Both the position numbers and the translations under genes were made by a program. The notes under the pieces are model-generated. The model ran no database searches. It worked only from the letters and a program-made list of their open reading frames with translations, and was not told the DNA's origin. From Enterobacter cloacae complex sp. R_G8 (GTDB taxonomy: Bacteria > Pseudomonadota > Gammaproteobacteria > Enterobacterales > Enterobacteriaceae), in the NCBI RefSeq assembly GCF_024599795.1, contig NZ_CP102246.1:4836001-4900000 (forward strand): a stretch of DNA of 64,000 nucleotides, given 5' to 3'. Positions within the stretch are counted from its first letter, which is position 1; the number at the start of each line of letters is the position of its first letter. Shown in pieces: positions 39,627-53,172 of the stretch.

Positions 39627-39875
39627 AGGGTTCCTCAGCTCGCTGACAAGTCGACCCATCTGTCCGACGAAGGGACAGTTTGTGCAACACCATTTTGTGG
39701 ACCGGAAAATTGAATACTTTCCGCAATACCTGTTGCTATCACGCTTAAACCATTTCATTGCGATTTACACAGAGCGAGCACCCTGTCGCAGTATATTAAG
39801 TCGTCGATAGAAACAAGCATTGAAAGACACATCGATAGTCAAACAGTGTGAAATGCTACCGAGGCCTTACAGCGC

Positions 39876-39906
39876 AAAAAGGCTGGTGACTAAAAAGTCA
39901 CCAGCC
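39876..39906 (-). terminator. rplL-rpoB attenuator
   Basis: On the minus strand the 11-bp perfect stem GGCTGGTGACT/AGTCACCAGCC with a four-base loop is followed by TTTTTGCGC. It lies 40 bases after the rplL stop. In E. coli a partial terminator at this place lets about one in five transcripts read on into rpoBC. The rest of the 319-base gap probably contains the RNase III processing stem, which I did not fold. Confidence 0.85.
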
Positions 39907-39945
39907 ATCAGCCTAATTACTTAGGCTGCAACCAGAAAAGTTGGC

Positions 39946-40314
<369 letters not shown>

Positions 40315-40380
40315 TTAAATTGTTCCTGAATATCAGAATAAGTTTATACGTAAGCAGATGCTTTATAAAGATAACTGCGA

Positions 40381-40878
40381 TTAAGCAGCTTCTTTCGCAT
40401 CGCGTACAGCAGCCAGAGTACGAACCAGTTTGCCAGCCGAAGCTTCTTTCATGGTTGCCATCAGGCGTGCAATTGCTTCTTCGTAGGTCGGCAGAGTTGC
40501 CAGGCGGTCGATCTGAGACGCCGGGATCAGCTCACCTTCAAAGGCAGCGGCTTTGACCTCAAATTTTGCATTCGCTTTCGCGAACTCTTTGAACAGACGA
40601 GCAGCAGCACCCGGGTGTTCCATAGAGTATGCAATCAGGGTCGGACCAACAAACGTGTCTTGCAGGCACTCGAAAGAGGTACCTTCAACAGCACGGCGCA
40701 GCAGGGTGTTACGAACAACACGCATGTAAACGCCAGCTTCACGACCTGCTTTACGCAGTTCAGTCATTTTATCTACAGTTACGCCACGGGAATCCGCAAC
40801 TACTGCAGACAGCGCGCCTTTGGCTACTTCGCTGACTTCAGCAACAATCGCTTGTTTGTCTTGAAGATTTAAAGCCAT
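40381..40878 (-). CDS. rplJ: 50S ribosomal protein L10
   Basis: L10 anchors the L7/L12 stalk to 23S RNA and represses its own mRNA. The 165-residue protein starts [25 protein letters not shown] and shows [20 protein letters not shown] and the RNA-binding [13 protein letters not shown]. The C-terminal helix that binds L12 dimers follows. A 292-base leader separates it from rplA. Confidence 0.98.
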   Translation of the reverse strand: MALNLQDKQAIVAEVSEVAKGALSAVVADSRGVTVDKMTELRKAGREAGVYMRVVRNTLLRRAVEGTSFECLQDTFVGPTLIAYSMEHPGAAARLFKEFAKANAKFEVKAAAFEGELIPASQIDRLATLPTYEEAIARLMATMKEASAGKLVRTLAAVRDAKEAA

Positions 40879-41170
40879 TAGCTTTTGCTCCTGGATGTTT
40901 GCCGGAACTCATGTTCCGGAACTCACTTCACTCTTCCCACCGGAAAGAGCGTCTTAATACGGTGAGCAGAAACAAGCCAGAATATCCAAAAATAATCTTA
41001 GCGTTCTGTCACCGTCTACGCAGGGGATTAAGTCTCTTGCGAAACACCTGCGGTCTTCGACGGAGGCCTGGATTAGGCCAGGCTCCAACGAACAATTCTT
41101 TTAGCCGCTAACTTTCGTTAGCAAACGTGGGGGTAAGATTGTAGACAAAATCACCGCCCACGTAAAGGCA
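40879..41170 (-). promoter_or_regulatory. rplA-rplJ gap: L10 promoter and autoregulatory leader
   Basis: This 292-base non-coding stretch holds several short inverted repeats (for example GGCCTGG...CCAGGC near 41065 and CGGAAC...GTTCCGG near 40905). In E. coli the corresponding region contains the rplJ promoter and the folded leader bound by L10(L12)4. The role here is assigned by position and conservation of gene order; the fold was not computed. Confidence 0.6.
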
Positions 41171-42337
<1,167 letters not shown>

Positions 42338-42390
42338 TCAGGGAGGCTCCCCGTGAATAAAATCGTTTTACGGGCCGCGACCCATAAAAA

Positions 42391-42424
42391 CAAAAGGCGC
42401 GAAATTGTATTCCAATCTCGCGCC
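42391..42424 (-). terminator. nusG terminator overlapping the rplK promoter
   Basis: On the minus strand the arms GGCGCGA and TCGCGCC flank GATTGGAATACAATTT and are followed by TTTTGTTTTT. The TACAAT inside the hairpin is a plausible -10 for rplK, so termination and initiation signals share bases, as in E. coli. Confidence 0.75.
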
Positions 42425-42462
42425 TTGTGCAACGATTAAATCGTCGCTTTTTTGATCGCTGC

Positions 42463-43008
42463 TTAGGCTTTTTCTACCTGGGCAAAGTCCAGCTCTACCG
42501 GGGTCGCACGACCGAAGATAGAAACAGACACTTTCAGGCGGGATTTCTCATAATCCACTTCTTCGACCACGCCATTAAAGTCAGCAAACGGACCGTCATT
42601 AACACGAACCATTTCACCCGGTTCAAACAGCGTTTTCGGACGTGGCTTATCACCCACCTGCTGCAGGCGGTTCATAATCGCATCGACTTCTTTGTCGCTG
42701 ATTGGCGCCGGACGGTCAGACGTGCCGCCGATAAAGCCCATCACGCGCGGTACGCTGCGCACAAGGTGCCAGCTCGCGTCGTTCATAACCATCTGAACCA
42801 GCACGTAACCCGGGAAGAATTTGCGCTCGCTTTTACGGCGCTGGCCGCCACGGATCTCGACCACTTCTTCGGTCGGAACCATAACTTCGCCAAATAACTC
42901 TTCCATGTTGTGTAATTTGATATGCTCACGCAGCGACGTTGCTACGCGGCCTTCAAAACCGGAAAACGCCTGAACGACGTACCAGCGCTTTTTAGGGGCT
43001 TCAGACAT
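42463..43008 (-). CDS. nusG: Transcription elongation/antitermination factor NusG
   Basis: NusG binds RNA polymerase through its N-terminal domain and Rho or S10 through its KOW domain. The 181-residue protein shows [31 protein letters not shown], and the KOW segment [20 protein letters not shown]. Length equals E. coli. It follows secE after one base. Confidence 0.98.
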   Translation of the reverse strand: MSEAPKKRWYVVQAFSGFEGRVATSLREHIKLHNMEELFGEVMVPTEEVVEIRGGQRRKSERKFFPGYVLVQMVMNDASWHLVRSVPRVMGFIGGTSDRPAPISDKEVDAIMNRLQQVGDKPRPKTLFEPGEMVRVNDGPFADFNGVVEEVDYEKSRLKVSVSIFGRATPVELDFAQVEKA

Positions 43009-43009
43009 C

Positions 43010-43393
43010 TCAGAACCTCAGGCCAGTGATAAAGGATACCAGGCGAACCAGAATACCATCCAGTCCCCACAGGATCAGTGACATTACAGCGGTTACCGCC
43101 GCTACGATCAGCGTGGTGTGCAATGTTTCCTGGCGAGTCGGCCAAATTACCTTGCGGACTTCGGTACGCGCTTCACGTGCAAAAGCGACAGTCGCTTTGC
43201 CTTTTGTCGTCAACAGCGCGACACCACCCGCTGCAGCAATCAGAATTACCACTGCAAGCGCGCGTAGCGGCAGCATAATGTCACGATAAAGATAGTTGCC
43301 AACGATCGCTACGATCAGCAGAACGGCTACCACTACCCATTTCATCGCTTCCAGGCCGCGCCCGCTCCCTTGAGCTTCGGTATTCGCACTCAT
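43010..43393 (-). CDS. secE: Preprotein translocase subunit SecE
   Basis: SecE clamps the SecY channel in the inner membrane. The 127-residue protein has two N-terminal helices (about 19-36 and 44-62), an amphipathic stretch [20 protein letters not shown] with the conserved WPTRQE, and a third helix at about 94-123. It is co-transcribed with nusG. Confidence 0.97.
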   Translation of the reverse strand: MSANTEAQGSGRGLEAMKWVVVAVLLIVAIVGNYLYRDIMLPLRALAVVILIAAAGGVALLTTKGKATVAFAREARTEVRKVIWPTRQETLHTTLIVAAVTAVMSLILWGLDGILVRLVSFITGLRF

Positions 43394-43477
43394 AAACCAA
43401 CCTGTCAGAAGTATTCTACAAACATTTTCACCCCGCGATCGCGAGGCAAACCAAATCGAAATGCTAATTCGCTTTTC

Positions 43478-43483
43478 GAATTA
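43478..43483 (-). promoter_or_regulatory. -10 element of the secE-nusG promoter
   Basis: A consensus TATAAT on the minus strand lies about 85 bases upstream of secE, preceded by GAGAGCG. No good -35 hexamer is seen at 16-18 bases. Confidence 0.5.
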
Positions 43484-43564
43484 TACGCTCTCTGCAGAGC
43501 CTGTCTCAGCAATGATTATGACAAAAATAATCACTGATGAGCCAGGTTCTGGCGTGAAAGCGTG

Positions 43565-43592
43565 CAAAAAGGGCATCAAATGATGCCCTTTT
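43565..43592 (-). terminator. Terminator of tufB
   Basis: On the minus strand GGGCATCA pairs with TGATGCCC and is followed by TTTTTGC. It lies about 30 bases after the tufB stop and ends the thrU-tyrU-glyT-thrT-tufB transcript. Confidence 0.85.
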
Positions 43593-43622
43593 ATTGCGCA
43601 TTGCGTCAAATGTTATCAGCAA

Positions 43623-44843
<1,221 letters not shown>

Positions 44844-44925
44844 TCACCACATCAACCAGGCGAAATGCCTGAACTGTTGAATAAAGTAAAATTGAAACAG
44901 AGAGAAACGGGAAGGAGAAGTGAAG

Positions 44926-45001
44926 TGGTGCTGATACCCAGAGTCGAACTGGGGACCTCACCCTTACCAAGGGTGCGCTCTACCAACTGAGCCATATCAG
45001 C
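44926..45001 (-). tRNA. thrT: tRNA-Thr (anticodon GGT)
   Basis: This 76-base gene has encoded CCA, acceptor stem GCTGATA/TATCAGC and the anticodon loop CTTGGTAAG. It is closest to tufB, about 118 bases upstream, as thrT is in E. coli. Confidence 0.97.
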
Positions 45002-45007
45002 ACGTAT

Positions 45008-45082
<75 letters not shown>

Positions 45083-45199
45083 ATCCTGAAACTCGGCTAC
45101 CCAGTTCTTTCTGTAACAAAAAAAGAGATTTCTCTCTTTTTAAGTTCGAGCTGATTCAGCTTTTAAACCAGCTCCGGCGGCATTTACGCTGCCAGAAAG

Positions 45200-45284
<85 letters not shown>

Positions 45285-45292
45285 GGACTTGA

Positions 45293-45368
<76 letters not shown>

Positions 45369-45382
45369 ATCAAGTAGCGCGC

Positions 45383-45411
45383 ATTCTATGGATACCTGCG
45401 CGGTCATGCAA
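45383..45411 (-). promoter_or_regulatory. Promoter of the thrU-tyrU-glyT-thrT-tufB operon
   Basis: On the minus strand TTGCAT (45406-45411), a 17-base spacer and TAGAAT (45383-45388) are followed by the GC-rich discriminator GCGCGC, typical of stringently controlled stable-RNA promoters. The rest of the 317-base gap up to coaA shows no gene; it should also hold the coaA promoter. Confidence 0.85.
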
Positions 45412-45685
45412 CTAAAAATTTGCATAAAACGTTCTTTCGCTCACATTTTATGCGAAGTATGCGCCAGGCGCTGTAAAAGTAGTCATTCACGGTCAAATAT
45501 TCAACATAAACGTGGCTTTTGCACTGTATACACCGTAGCGTGATGGCTCCCGCGTAACGCAGCGCTTTCCATCTTTTTTCTTATTATTCCTGTCATCTGG
45601 TGTTAACCTCCTGCCCATTGTCCAAAATTAACTGTGTGATGAGCCATGATCCGGCAGTGTTGTGCTGGCTCGCTGAAGCATGCTT

Positions 45686-46636
45686 ATGAGCAAAAAAGAG
45701 CAAACGTTAATGACGCCTTATCTTCACTTTAACCGCAGCCAGTGGGCTGCCCTGCGTGATTCCGTCCCTATGACGCTGACGGAAGGTGAAATCGCACGGT
45801 TAAAAGGGATAAACGAAGATCTGTCCCTGGAAGAGGTGGCAGAAATTTATCTCCCCCTCTCTCGCTTGCTTAACTTCTATATCAGTTCCAACCTGCGCCG
45901 TCAGGCGGTGCTGGAGCAGTTCCTCGGTACCAACGGTCAACGCATTCCTTATATCATCAGTATTGCCGGCAGCGTGGCGGTGGGTAAAAGCACCACCGCG
46001 CGTGTCCTGCAGGCTCTCCTGAGCCGCTGGCCAGAACACCGCAGCGTGGAGCTGATCACGACCGACGGCTTCCTGCACCCGAATGAGGTGTTAAAAGAAC
46101 GCGGGCTGATGAAGAAGAAGGGCTTCCCGCTCTCTTATGATATGCACCGTCTGGTGAAATTTGTCTCTGACCTGAAATCCGGCGTGCCTAACGTCACGGC
46201 GCCGGTCTATTCGCACCTGATCTACGATCGCATCCCGGGCGGAGACAAAACGGTGGTGCAGCCAGACATTCTGATTCTGGAAGGGTTAAATGTTCTGCAA
46301 AGCGGGATGGATTACCCTCACGATCCACATCATGTGTTTGTCTCTGACTTCGTCGATTTCTCTATTTATGTCGATGCGCCGGAAGATTTGCTGCAAAACT
46401 GGTATATCAACCGCTTCCTGAAGTTCCGCGAAGGGGCGTTTACTGACCCGGACTCCTATTTCCATCACTATGCCCAGCTTTCTGAAGAAGAGGCGGTTAA
46501 GGTGGCGACCGGGCTGTGGAACGAAATCAACTACGTAAACCTGAAAGAGAACATTCTCCCGACACGCGAGCGTGCAAGCCTGATCCTCACCAAGAGTGAG
46601 AAACACGCTGTCGATCAGATTCGTTTGCGGAAATAG
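45686..46636 (+). CDS. coaA: Pantothenate kinase
   Basis: CoaA phosphorylates pantothenate, the controlled first step of coenzyme A synthesis, and is inhibited by CoA. The 316-residue protein begins [20 protein letters not shown] and has the P loop GSVAVGKST (95-103), TTDGFLHPN and [11 protein letters not shown]. The ATG at 45686 is chosen over one two codons upstream to match the family length. It is divergent from the tRNA operon as in E. coli, but its 3' neighbour is dppF instead of birA. Confidence 0.97.
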   Translation: MSKKEQTLMTPYLHFNRSQWAALRDSVPMTLTEGEIARLKGINEDLSLEEVAEIYLPLSRLLNFYISSNLRRQAVLEQFLGTNGQRIPYIISIAGSVAVGKSTTARVLQALLSRWPEHRSVELITTDGFLHPNEVLKERGLMKKKGFPLSYDMHRLVKFVSDLKSGVPNVTAPVYSHLIYDRIPGGDKTVVQPDILILEGLNVLQSGMDYPHDPHHVFVSDFVDFSIYVDAPEDLLQNWYINRFLKFREGAFTDPDSYFHHYAQLSEEEAVKVATGLWNEINYVNLKENILPTRERASLILTKSEKHAVDQIRLRK

Positions 46637-46647
46637 GTAAGCGGACA

Positions 46648-46677
46648 TAAAAAAACCGGCTTAACGCCGGTTTTTTT
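46648..46677. terminator. Bidirectional terminator between coaA and dppF
   Basis: The stem ACCGGC/GCCGGT with a TTAA-type loop is flanked by AAAAAAA and TTTTTTT, so it can end both convergent transcripts. The whole coaA-dppF gap is 43 bases, and this hairpin lies at the junction where the order departs from E. coli. Confidence 0.9.
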
Positions 46678-46679
46678 GT

Positions 46680-47689
46680 TTACGCCTGTGGCTTTTCGCC
46701 GTTTTCATCCTGATCGACCGCAAAGCAGGCCACCAGCTGACCGCGATAATCTTTCAGCTGCGGCTGTAGCTGGGTGCAAGGGCCAAAGCGGCGGCTGCAG
46801 CGGGCGTTGAACGCACATCCCGGCGGTGGATTCAGCGGACTTGGCAGTTCACCGGTCAGCTTAATACGCTCGCGACGATCGTCCGGATTCAGACGCGGCG
46901 TCGCAGACAGCAGCGCCTGGGTGTACGGATGACGAGGATTATTAAAGATCTGGTCTTTTGTCCCCTTCTCCACGCAGCGCCCCAGATACATGACCATCAC
47001 TTCATCAGCGATATGCTCTACCACCGACAGGTCGTGGGAGATGAACACGTAAGACAGCCCCAGCTCCTGCTGCAGATCCATCATCAGGTTCAGCACCTGT
47101 GCGCGTACGGAAACGTCGAGCGCTGAGACCGGTTCATCGGCAATCACTACGTCCGGGTCGAGCATCAGACCACGGGCGATGGCGATACGCTGGCGCTGAC
47201 CACCAGAGAACATATGCGGGTAGCGATCGTAATGCTCGGTTTTCAGGCCGACTTTCGCCATCATCGCCAGCGCTTTTTCACGACGCTGCTCTTTGCTGAG
47301 ATTACTGTTAATCAGCAGCGGCTCTTCCAGAATCTGCCCCACTTTCTTGCGCGGGTTCAATGAACCGTACGGGTTCTGGAACACAATCTGGATTTTCTGG
47401 CGACGCAGCTTCTGCGCCTGCGGATCGTGCTTGAGCAGATCCTGTCCCTGATAATAGAGTTCACCGCCGGTAGGCGTTTCAATCATCGTCAGCAGACGGC
47501 CTAAGGTTGATTTGCCGCAGCCGGACTCCCCGACCACCGCCAGCGTTTTGCCGCGTTCGAGGGTAAAGGAGACGCCGTCCAGCGCTTTCACCAGGCGCTC
47601 AGGGGCAAAAATCCCCTTCTTCACCGGGTAGTGTTTTTTCAGGTCGATAGCCTGCAACAGCGGTTGTTGCGTGGTGGCCTGTTGCGTAC

Positions 47690-47693
<4 letters not shown>
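46680..47693 (-). CDS. dppF: Dipeptide ABC transporter ATP-binding protein DppF
   Basis: DppF is one of two ATPases that drive dipeptide (and haem precursor) import. The 337-residue protein has Walker [10 protein letters not shown], the signature [15 protein letters not shown], Walker [13 protein letters not shown], and the oligopeptide-family C-terminal region [14 protein letters not shown] with clustered cysteines. Its start overlaps the dppD stop by four bases. It ends the operon. Confidence 0.97.
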
Positions 47694-48673
<980 letters not shown>

Positions 48674-48683
48674 CTCGTGCCTC

Positions 48684-49586
48684 TTACTGCTTCAGTTTGG
48701 GATCAAGTGCATCGCGCAGGCCATCACCCATCAGGTTAAATGCCAGCACCGTCAGCAGGATTGCCAGACCCGGGAAGGTGACAACCCACCAGGCGCTTTG
48801 TGCGAACTGCAACACGTCGGAGAGCATCGTGCCCCACTCCGGTGTTGGCGGCTGCGCACCCATGCCCAGGAAGCCAAGAGCGGCCATATCAAGAATGGCG
48901 TTAGAGAAACCGAGCGACGCCTGAACAATCAGCGGCGCAAGGCAGTTCGGGAAGATATTGACGAACATCTGGCGCATCGCACCGGCACCTGCCACGCGAG
49001 ACGCCGTGACGTAATCGCGGTTCACTTCCACCAGCACCGCCGCACGGGTTAAACGCACGTAGTGAGGAAGTGCCACAAAGGTCAGCGCAAGCGCGGCGTT
49101 ACCGATCGACGGGCCAAATATCGCCACCAGCACCAGGGCCAGCAGCAGGCTTGGCAGCGCCAGCATGATGTCGACAATACGCATGATGATGTTATCAACG
49201 ATACCGCCGAAATACCCCGCGACCAGGCCGAGGACGATCCCCATGATCAACGACAATACCACCACCAGACAGCCGACCAGCAGCGACAGCCGCGCGCCGT
49301 ACATCAGACGTGACAGCACATCGCGACCCACATCATCGGTACCCAGAAGGTGGGCAAGGCTACCGCCGTCCTGCCATGCCGGTGGCGCAAGCAGAGCATC
49401 ACGGAACTGATCGGCCGGGTTATACGGTGCCAGCACGTTCGCAAACACCGCAATCAGGATCATGATAGAGACATAAACCAGCCCCACCACCGCGCCTTTG
49501 TTGCGCTTGAAGTAGTGCCAGAATTCCTGCAGCGGCGTCATTGGAACCGGTGCAGCAACCACTTTATTTTCAGAAACGTGTGACAT
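48684..49586 (-). CDS. dppC: Dipeptide ABC transporter permease DppC
   Basis: DppC is an inner-membrane channel subunit. The 300-residue protein has an N-terminal cytoplasmic stretch, one early helix (about 33-54), the OppC-type [23 protein letters not shown] segment (in part) and five further helices. The EAA-like loop is near [21 protein letters not shown]. It follows dppB after nine bases. Confidence 0.97.
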   Translation of the reverse strand: MSHVSENKVVAAPVPMTPLQEFWHYFKRNKGAVVGLVYVSIMILIAVFANVLAPYNPADQFRDALLAPPAWQDGGSLAHLLGTDDVGRDVLSRLMYGARLSLLVGCLVVVLSLIMGIVLGLVAGYFGGIVDNIIMRIVDIMLALPSLLLALVLVAIFGPSIGNAALALTFVALPHYVRLTRAAVLVEVNRDYVTASRVAGAGAMRQMFVNIFPNCLAPLIVQASLGFSNAILDMAALGFLGMGAQPPTPEWGTMLSDVLQFAQSAWWVVTFPGLAILLTVLAFNLMGDGLRDALDPKLKQ

Positions 49587-49595
49587 GATGGCCCC

Positions 49596-50615
49596 TTACT
49601 TCTTATGACGAATACGCGGGTTCACCACGCCGTACAGCAAATCGACCAGCAGGTTGACGAGAATAATCATCGTCGCGACCAGCAATACACCACCCTGCAC
49701 GACCGGATAGTCACGGCGTTGCAGTGCGTCAATCAGCCAGCGGCCAAGGCCCGGCCAGGAGAAGATGGTTTCGGTCAGGATCGCACCTGCCAGCAGCGTA
49801 CCCACCTGCAAACCAATAACGGTCACCACCGGCAGCATGGCGTTACGCAGCGCATGTACGATGATGACTCGCATACGCGTCAGGCCCTTGGCACGCGCGG
49901 TACGAATATAATCCTCGCCCAGCACTTCCAGCATGGAGGAACGGGTCATACGCACGATCACCGCCAGAGGGATCGTGCCGAGCACCATTGCGGGCAGGAT
50001 CATATGCGCGACCGCATCAATAAAGTTGCCCTCTTCGCCCCAGATAGCCGTATCAATCAGCATAAAGCCGGTCAACGGGTTGGAATCATCGAGGAAGACC
50101 ATATCGCTGACGCGTCCGGAGACCGGCGTCAGGTTAAGCTGCACCGAGACCAGCATAATCAGCATCATGCCCCACCAGAAGATCGGCATGGAGTAACCGG
50201 TCAGCGCCAGGCCCACGGCGGTATGGTCAAAAATAGAGCCACGTTTAACGGCAGCCAGCACCCCAACAGGGATACCCACCGCAGTGGCGAAAATCATGGC
50301 GCAGATGCCAAGCTCCAGTGTCGCTTTAAAACGCGGCACGAACTCGTCCCACACCGGAAGACGGCTTTTCAGTGAAATCCCTAAGTCGCCGTGCATGACG
50401 CCCCAAATATAATGGAGGTACTGCTGCCACATCGGCTTATCGAGGCCGAGTTCAGCCAGCAGCTGCGCATGACGTTCAGGGGAAATACCACGCTCGCCCG
50501 CCATAATCATTACCGGGTCGCCGGGGATCATATGGACGAAGGCAAAAGTGAGAAGGGTGATACCGATAAACGTGGGGATGACAAGTCCCAGACGTCGGAG
50601 GATGAACTGCAACAT
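49596..50615 (-). CDS. dppB: Dipeptide ABC transporter permease DppB
   Basis: DppB pairs with DppC to form the channel. The 339-residue protein begins MLQFILRRLGLVIPTFIGIT and has the OppB-type loop IPGDPVMIMAGERGISPE, six predicted helices and the EAA loop TRMRVIIVHALRNAMLPVVT. It lies 161 bases downstream of dppA; that gap carries two palindromic repeats. Confidence 0.97.
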   Translation of the reverse strand: MLQFILRRLGLVIPTFIGITLLTFAFVHMIPGDPVMIMAGERGISPERHAQLLAELGLDKPMWQQYLHYIWGVMHGDLGISLKSRLPVWDEFVPRFKATLELGICAMIFATAVGIPVGVLAAVKRGSIFDHTAVGLALTGYSMPIFWWGMMLIMLVSVQLNLTPVSGRVSDMVFLDDSNPLTGFMLIDTAIWGEEGNFIDAVAHMILPAMVLGTIPLAVIVRMTRSSMLEVLGEDYIRTARAKGLTRMRVIIVHALRNAMLPVVTVIGLQVGTLLAGAILTETIFSWPGLGRWLIDALQRRDYPVVQGGVLLVATMIILVNLLVDLLYGVVNPRIRHKK

Positions 50616-50680
50616 AACCCGGATTCTCTCTGAAGACGCACGACCAGTGGCGTGACGTCTGTATTGCTCACAAATGTAAA

Positions 50681-50765
50681 TTCCCTCTCCCGCGGGAGAG
50701 GGTTAGGGTGAGGGCTAGCATGGCACGCCCCTCACCCCTGCCCTCTCCCACAGGGAGAGGGAGAA
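50681..50765. repeat. Pair of intergenic palindromes between dppA and dppB
   Basis: Two copies face each other: CCCTCTCCC-GC-GGGAGAGGG with GGTGAGGG after it (50681-50715), and CCCTCACCCCTG before CCCTCTCCC-ACA-GGGAGAGGG (50728-50765). The position, after the binding-protein gene and before the permease genes, suits mRNA stabilisation of dppA, which is needed in excess. That role is inferred. Confidence 0.8.
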
Positions 50766-50776
50766 CACCCTACTGA

Positions 50777-52384
50777 TTATTCAACAGAAACGTTTTCGAA
50801 GTGGTGTTTGCCCAGCGGATCAACCACGTAGCCTTTCACTTCTTTGCGCACTGGCTCGTACACGGTGGAGTGAGCAACAATCAGAGCCGGAGCCTGATCG
50901 TGCATAACAACCTGTGCCTGCTTGTAGAGTTCAATACGTTTGTTGTGATCGTCGGTGGCACGCGCCGGCTGGATCAGGTCTTCAAACGGCTTGTAACACC
51001 AGCGAGAGTAGTTAGAACCGTCTTTCGCCGCCGCGCAGCTGAACAGGGTAGCGAAGAAGTTGTCCGGATCCCCGTTGTCACCGGTCCAGCCCATCATCAC
51101 CGCCTGATGCTCACCTGCTTTGGCGCGCTTCAGATACTCACCCCACTCGTAGGTGACAATCTTGGCCTGAACGCCAATTTTCGCCCAGTCAGCCTGAACC
51201 ATTTCAGCCATACGGCGTGCGTTCGGGTTGTACGGACGCTGTACCGGCATCGCCCACAGCTCTACGGTAAAGCCTTTGTCCTGACCAGCTTCTTTCAGCA
51301 GCGCTTTCGCTTTCTCAGGATCGTAGCTGTAGTCTTTAACGTCGTCGTTATAGCCCCACATGGTTGGTGGGATCAGGTTTTTGGCCGCAACGCCAGCACC
51401 CTGGTAAACGGCCTTGATGATCGCTTCTTTGTTCACCGCATAGGTCAGCGCCTGACGCACTTTCACGTCATCAAACGGTTTCTTCTCGGTGTTGAAGGAG
51501 AGATAGCCCACGTTCAGGCCAGCCTGCTCCAGCAGGTTGATGTTCTTGTCCTGCTTCATGCGGGCGATATCAGCCGGGTTCGGGTAGGGCATAACCTGGC
51601 ATTCGTTTTTCTGCAGTTTTGCGTAACGCACAGACGCATCAGGCGTGATGGAGAAGACCAGACGGTCGATCTGTGGCTTGGTACCCCAGTAACCCGGGAA
51701 CGCCTTGTACAGAATACGGGAGTCTTTCTGGTACTGCAGCAGCTGGAACGGGCCGGTACCGATTGGGTTCAGGTCCACTTTTTCCGGCGTACCGGCTTTC
51801 AGCATGTTGTCCGCGTACTCTTTAGAGAGGATAGAGGCGAAGTCCATGGCCAGGTCAGCCAGGAATGGCGCTTCCGGGCGAGTCAGCACGAACTGCACGG
51901 TTTTATCGTCAACTTTTTTCACTTCAGCGATCAGGTCTGGCAGACCCATCCCTTCGAAGTATTCATAGCTACCGCCGGACACTTTGTGGTACGGGTTCTG
52001 AGCGTTTTTCTGACGATCGAAGGAGAACACAACGTCATCGGCGTTGAAGTCGCGCGTTGGTTTGAATTCTTTGCTGTCCTGCCACTTCACGCCCTGGCGC
52101 AGGTGGAAGGTATAGGTTTTACCGTCTTCGCTGACGTCCCACTTCTCCGCCAGGCCAGGAATAACTTCCGTGGTACCGGTTTTGAATTCAACCAGACGGT
52201 TATAGATCGGCACAGAGCTTGCGTCGTAAGTCGTACCAGAGGTAAAGAGCTGTGGGTTAAAGCCTTCCGGCGAGCCTTCAGAACAGTAAACCAGGGTTTT
52301 TGCCTGTACGCTTGCTGCCACGGTCATAGCCACCAGGCTCAGACCAAGCTTCAGCATCCCTGACTTCTTCAAGGAAATACTCAT
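50777..52384 (-). CDS. dppA: Periplasmic dipeptide-binding protein DppA
   Basis: DppA captures dipeptides in the periplasm and delivers them to DppBCDF; in E. coli it also serves dipeptide taxis. The 535-residue precursor has a 28-residue signal peptide ending SVQA before KTLVYCSEGSPEG. The mature part has the SBP type 5 features VRQALTYAVNKEAIIKAVYQG (in part) and LWAMPVQRPYNPNARRMAEM. A CA-rich stretch before the start codon resembles the GcvB small-RNA target. It is the first gene of dppABCDF. Confidence 0.98.
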   Translation of the reverse strand: MSISLKKSGMLKLGLSLVAMTVAASVQAKTLVYCSEGSPEGFNPQLFTSGTTYDASSVPIYNRLVEFKTGTTEVIPGLAEKWDVSEDGKTYTFHLRQGVKWQDSKEFKPTRDFNADDVVFSFDRQKNAQNPYHKVSGGSYEYFEGMGLPDLIAEVKKVDDKTVQFVLTRPEAPFLADLAMDFASILSKEYADNMLKAGTPEKVDLNPIGTGPFQLLQYQKDSRILYKAFPGYWGTKPQIDRLVFSITPDASVRYAKLQKNECQVMPYPNPADIARMKQDKNINLLEQAGLNVGYLSFNTEKKPFDDVKVRQALTYAVNKEAIIKAVYQGAGVAAKNLIPPTMWGYNDDVKDYSYDPEKAKALLKEAGQDKGFTVELWAMPVQRPYNPNARRMAEMVQADWAKIGVQAKIVTYEWGEYLKRAKAGEHQAVMMGWTGDNGDPDNFFATLFSCAAAKDGSNYSRWCYKPFEDLIQPARATDDHNKRIELYKQAQVVMHDQAPALIVAHSTVYEPVRKEVKGYVVDPLGKHHFENVSVE

Positions 52385-52400
52385 TATTCTGCTCCAATGT

Positions 52401-52421
52401 GATGTTTTGCTTTGTTGTGTT
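52401..52421 (-). promoter_or_regulatory. Probable GcvB small-RNA target in the dppA leader
   Basis: The dppA leader reads AACACAACAAAGCAAAACAT about 17-37 bases before the start codon, next to the ribosome-binding site TTGGAG. It is nearly the same as the E. coli dppA leader, where the GU-rich region of GcvB pairs and lowers translation. No gcvB gene lies in this window. Confidence 0.6.
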
Positions 52422-52424
52422 ACG

Positions 52425-52963
52425 CCGCCTGACCTTTATTTATTTTTTACCCGGTCCGGTCGGTGATGCCCGAAGGCGTTAAAGGGATGGAGAATCCTTT
52501 CAGAAGAGCGTTTGAGTTGCAGCGCAGATCGTCCCTGAAATGCCCCTCGTGCCCTACAATCTGTCAACAGAATGTGAAAACGTCAATACAGGTGACGGGG
52601 ATTTACGCTGAGTGTGAGAAACCGCAAACAAAGATTAAAAAAACTATGAGCGCCAGTTTTCAGCAGGGAAATTTATGCTACTCGCCATGTTGCAGCACAA
52701 TTATCTTCATATTTCGCAACAATCAGTGATTAACTTTTATTCAGAATGGGTAAATTTTCTTGCAGAACGGTGATTATCTGAGCACTAAATACCGCGAACG
52801 TTAAAACGCACAGCGAAAAATGCTGAGGTTATCCATAAGCAACGCGAAAAAAGATCAATCTATATATAAAAAAATACAATGGATTATGTCACAAAATCAC
52901 TAACAGACAGGGAGAAGCAGGGCTAAGGGGCGTTTTGAATAATCTGTATGAATAAAGCGTTAA
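52425..52963. other. Long dppA upstream gap without a recognised gene
   Basis: Together with the leader, about 620 bases lie between dppA and the tRNA gene. The stretch is AT-rich near 52730-52930 (for example TATATATAAAAAAATAC at 52861) and should hold the dpp promoter. A possible 88-codon frame at 52463-52729 has no recognisable homology, no clear ribosome site and an unusual composition, so it is not called. Confidence 0.6.
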
Positions 52964-52965
52964 TG

Positions 52966-52993
52966 CAAAAAGGGCTAACCTTGCGGTTAGCCC
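52966..52993 (-). terminator. Terminator of the tRNA-Pro gene
   Basis: The 9-bp stem GGGCTAACC/GGTTAGCCC with the loop TTGC is followed on the minus strand by TTTTTGC. It ends about ten bases from the tRNA 3' end. A T run also exists on the other side. Confidence 0.85.
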
Positions 52994-53004
52994 TTTTTTA
53001 AATG

Positions 53005-53081
53005 TGGTCGGCGAGAGAGGATTCGAACCTCCGACCCACTGGTCCCAAACCAGTTGCGCTACCAAGCTGCGCTACTCGCCG
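53005..53081 (-). tRNA. tRNA-Pro (anticodon TGG) at the proK position
   Basis: This 77-base gene has acceptor stem CGGCGAG/CTCGCCG, anticodon arm ACTGG-TTTGGGA-CCAGT and encoded CCA. The anticodon is TGG. It lies between dppA and eptB, where E. coli carries proK, whose anticodon is CGG and whose arms differ. The sequence matches the proM type, which in E. coli sits in the argX-hisR-leuT-proM cluster. Confidence 0.93.
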
Positions 53082-53172
53082 AATGCGGAGCGCATCTTAC
53101 TGCTGAGGTGCGCCCCCGTCAATCCCTTAATTTAAAAAAGCCATTCAACTGGCGATAAACTCGCCAGGCAAG

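Noticed and set aside
50801..52363. A 520-codon frame antisense to dppA
   Set aside because: It mirrors dppA almost exactly and has no recognisable domain; dppA has a signal peptide and family motifs.
52463..52729. An 88-codon frame upstream of dppA
   Set aside because: It has no family likeness, an unusual mix of Cys, Pro and Lys, and lies where the dpp promoter should be. It was described as part of the gap instead.
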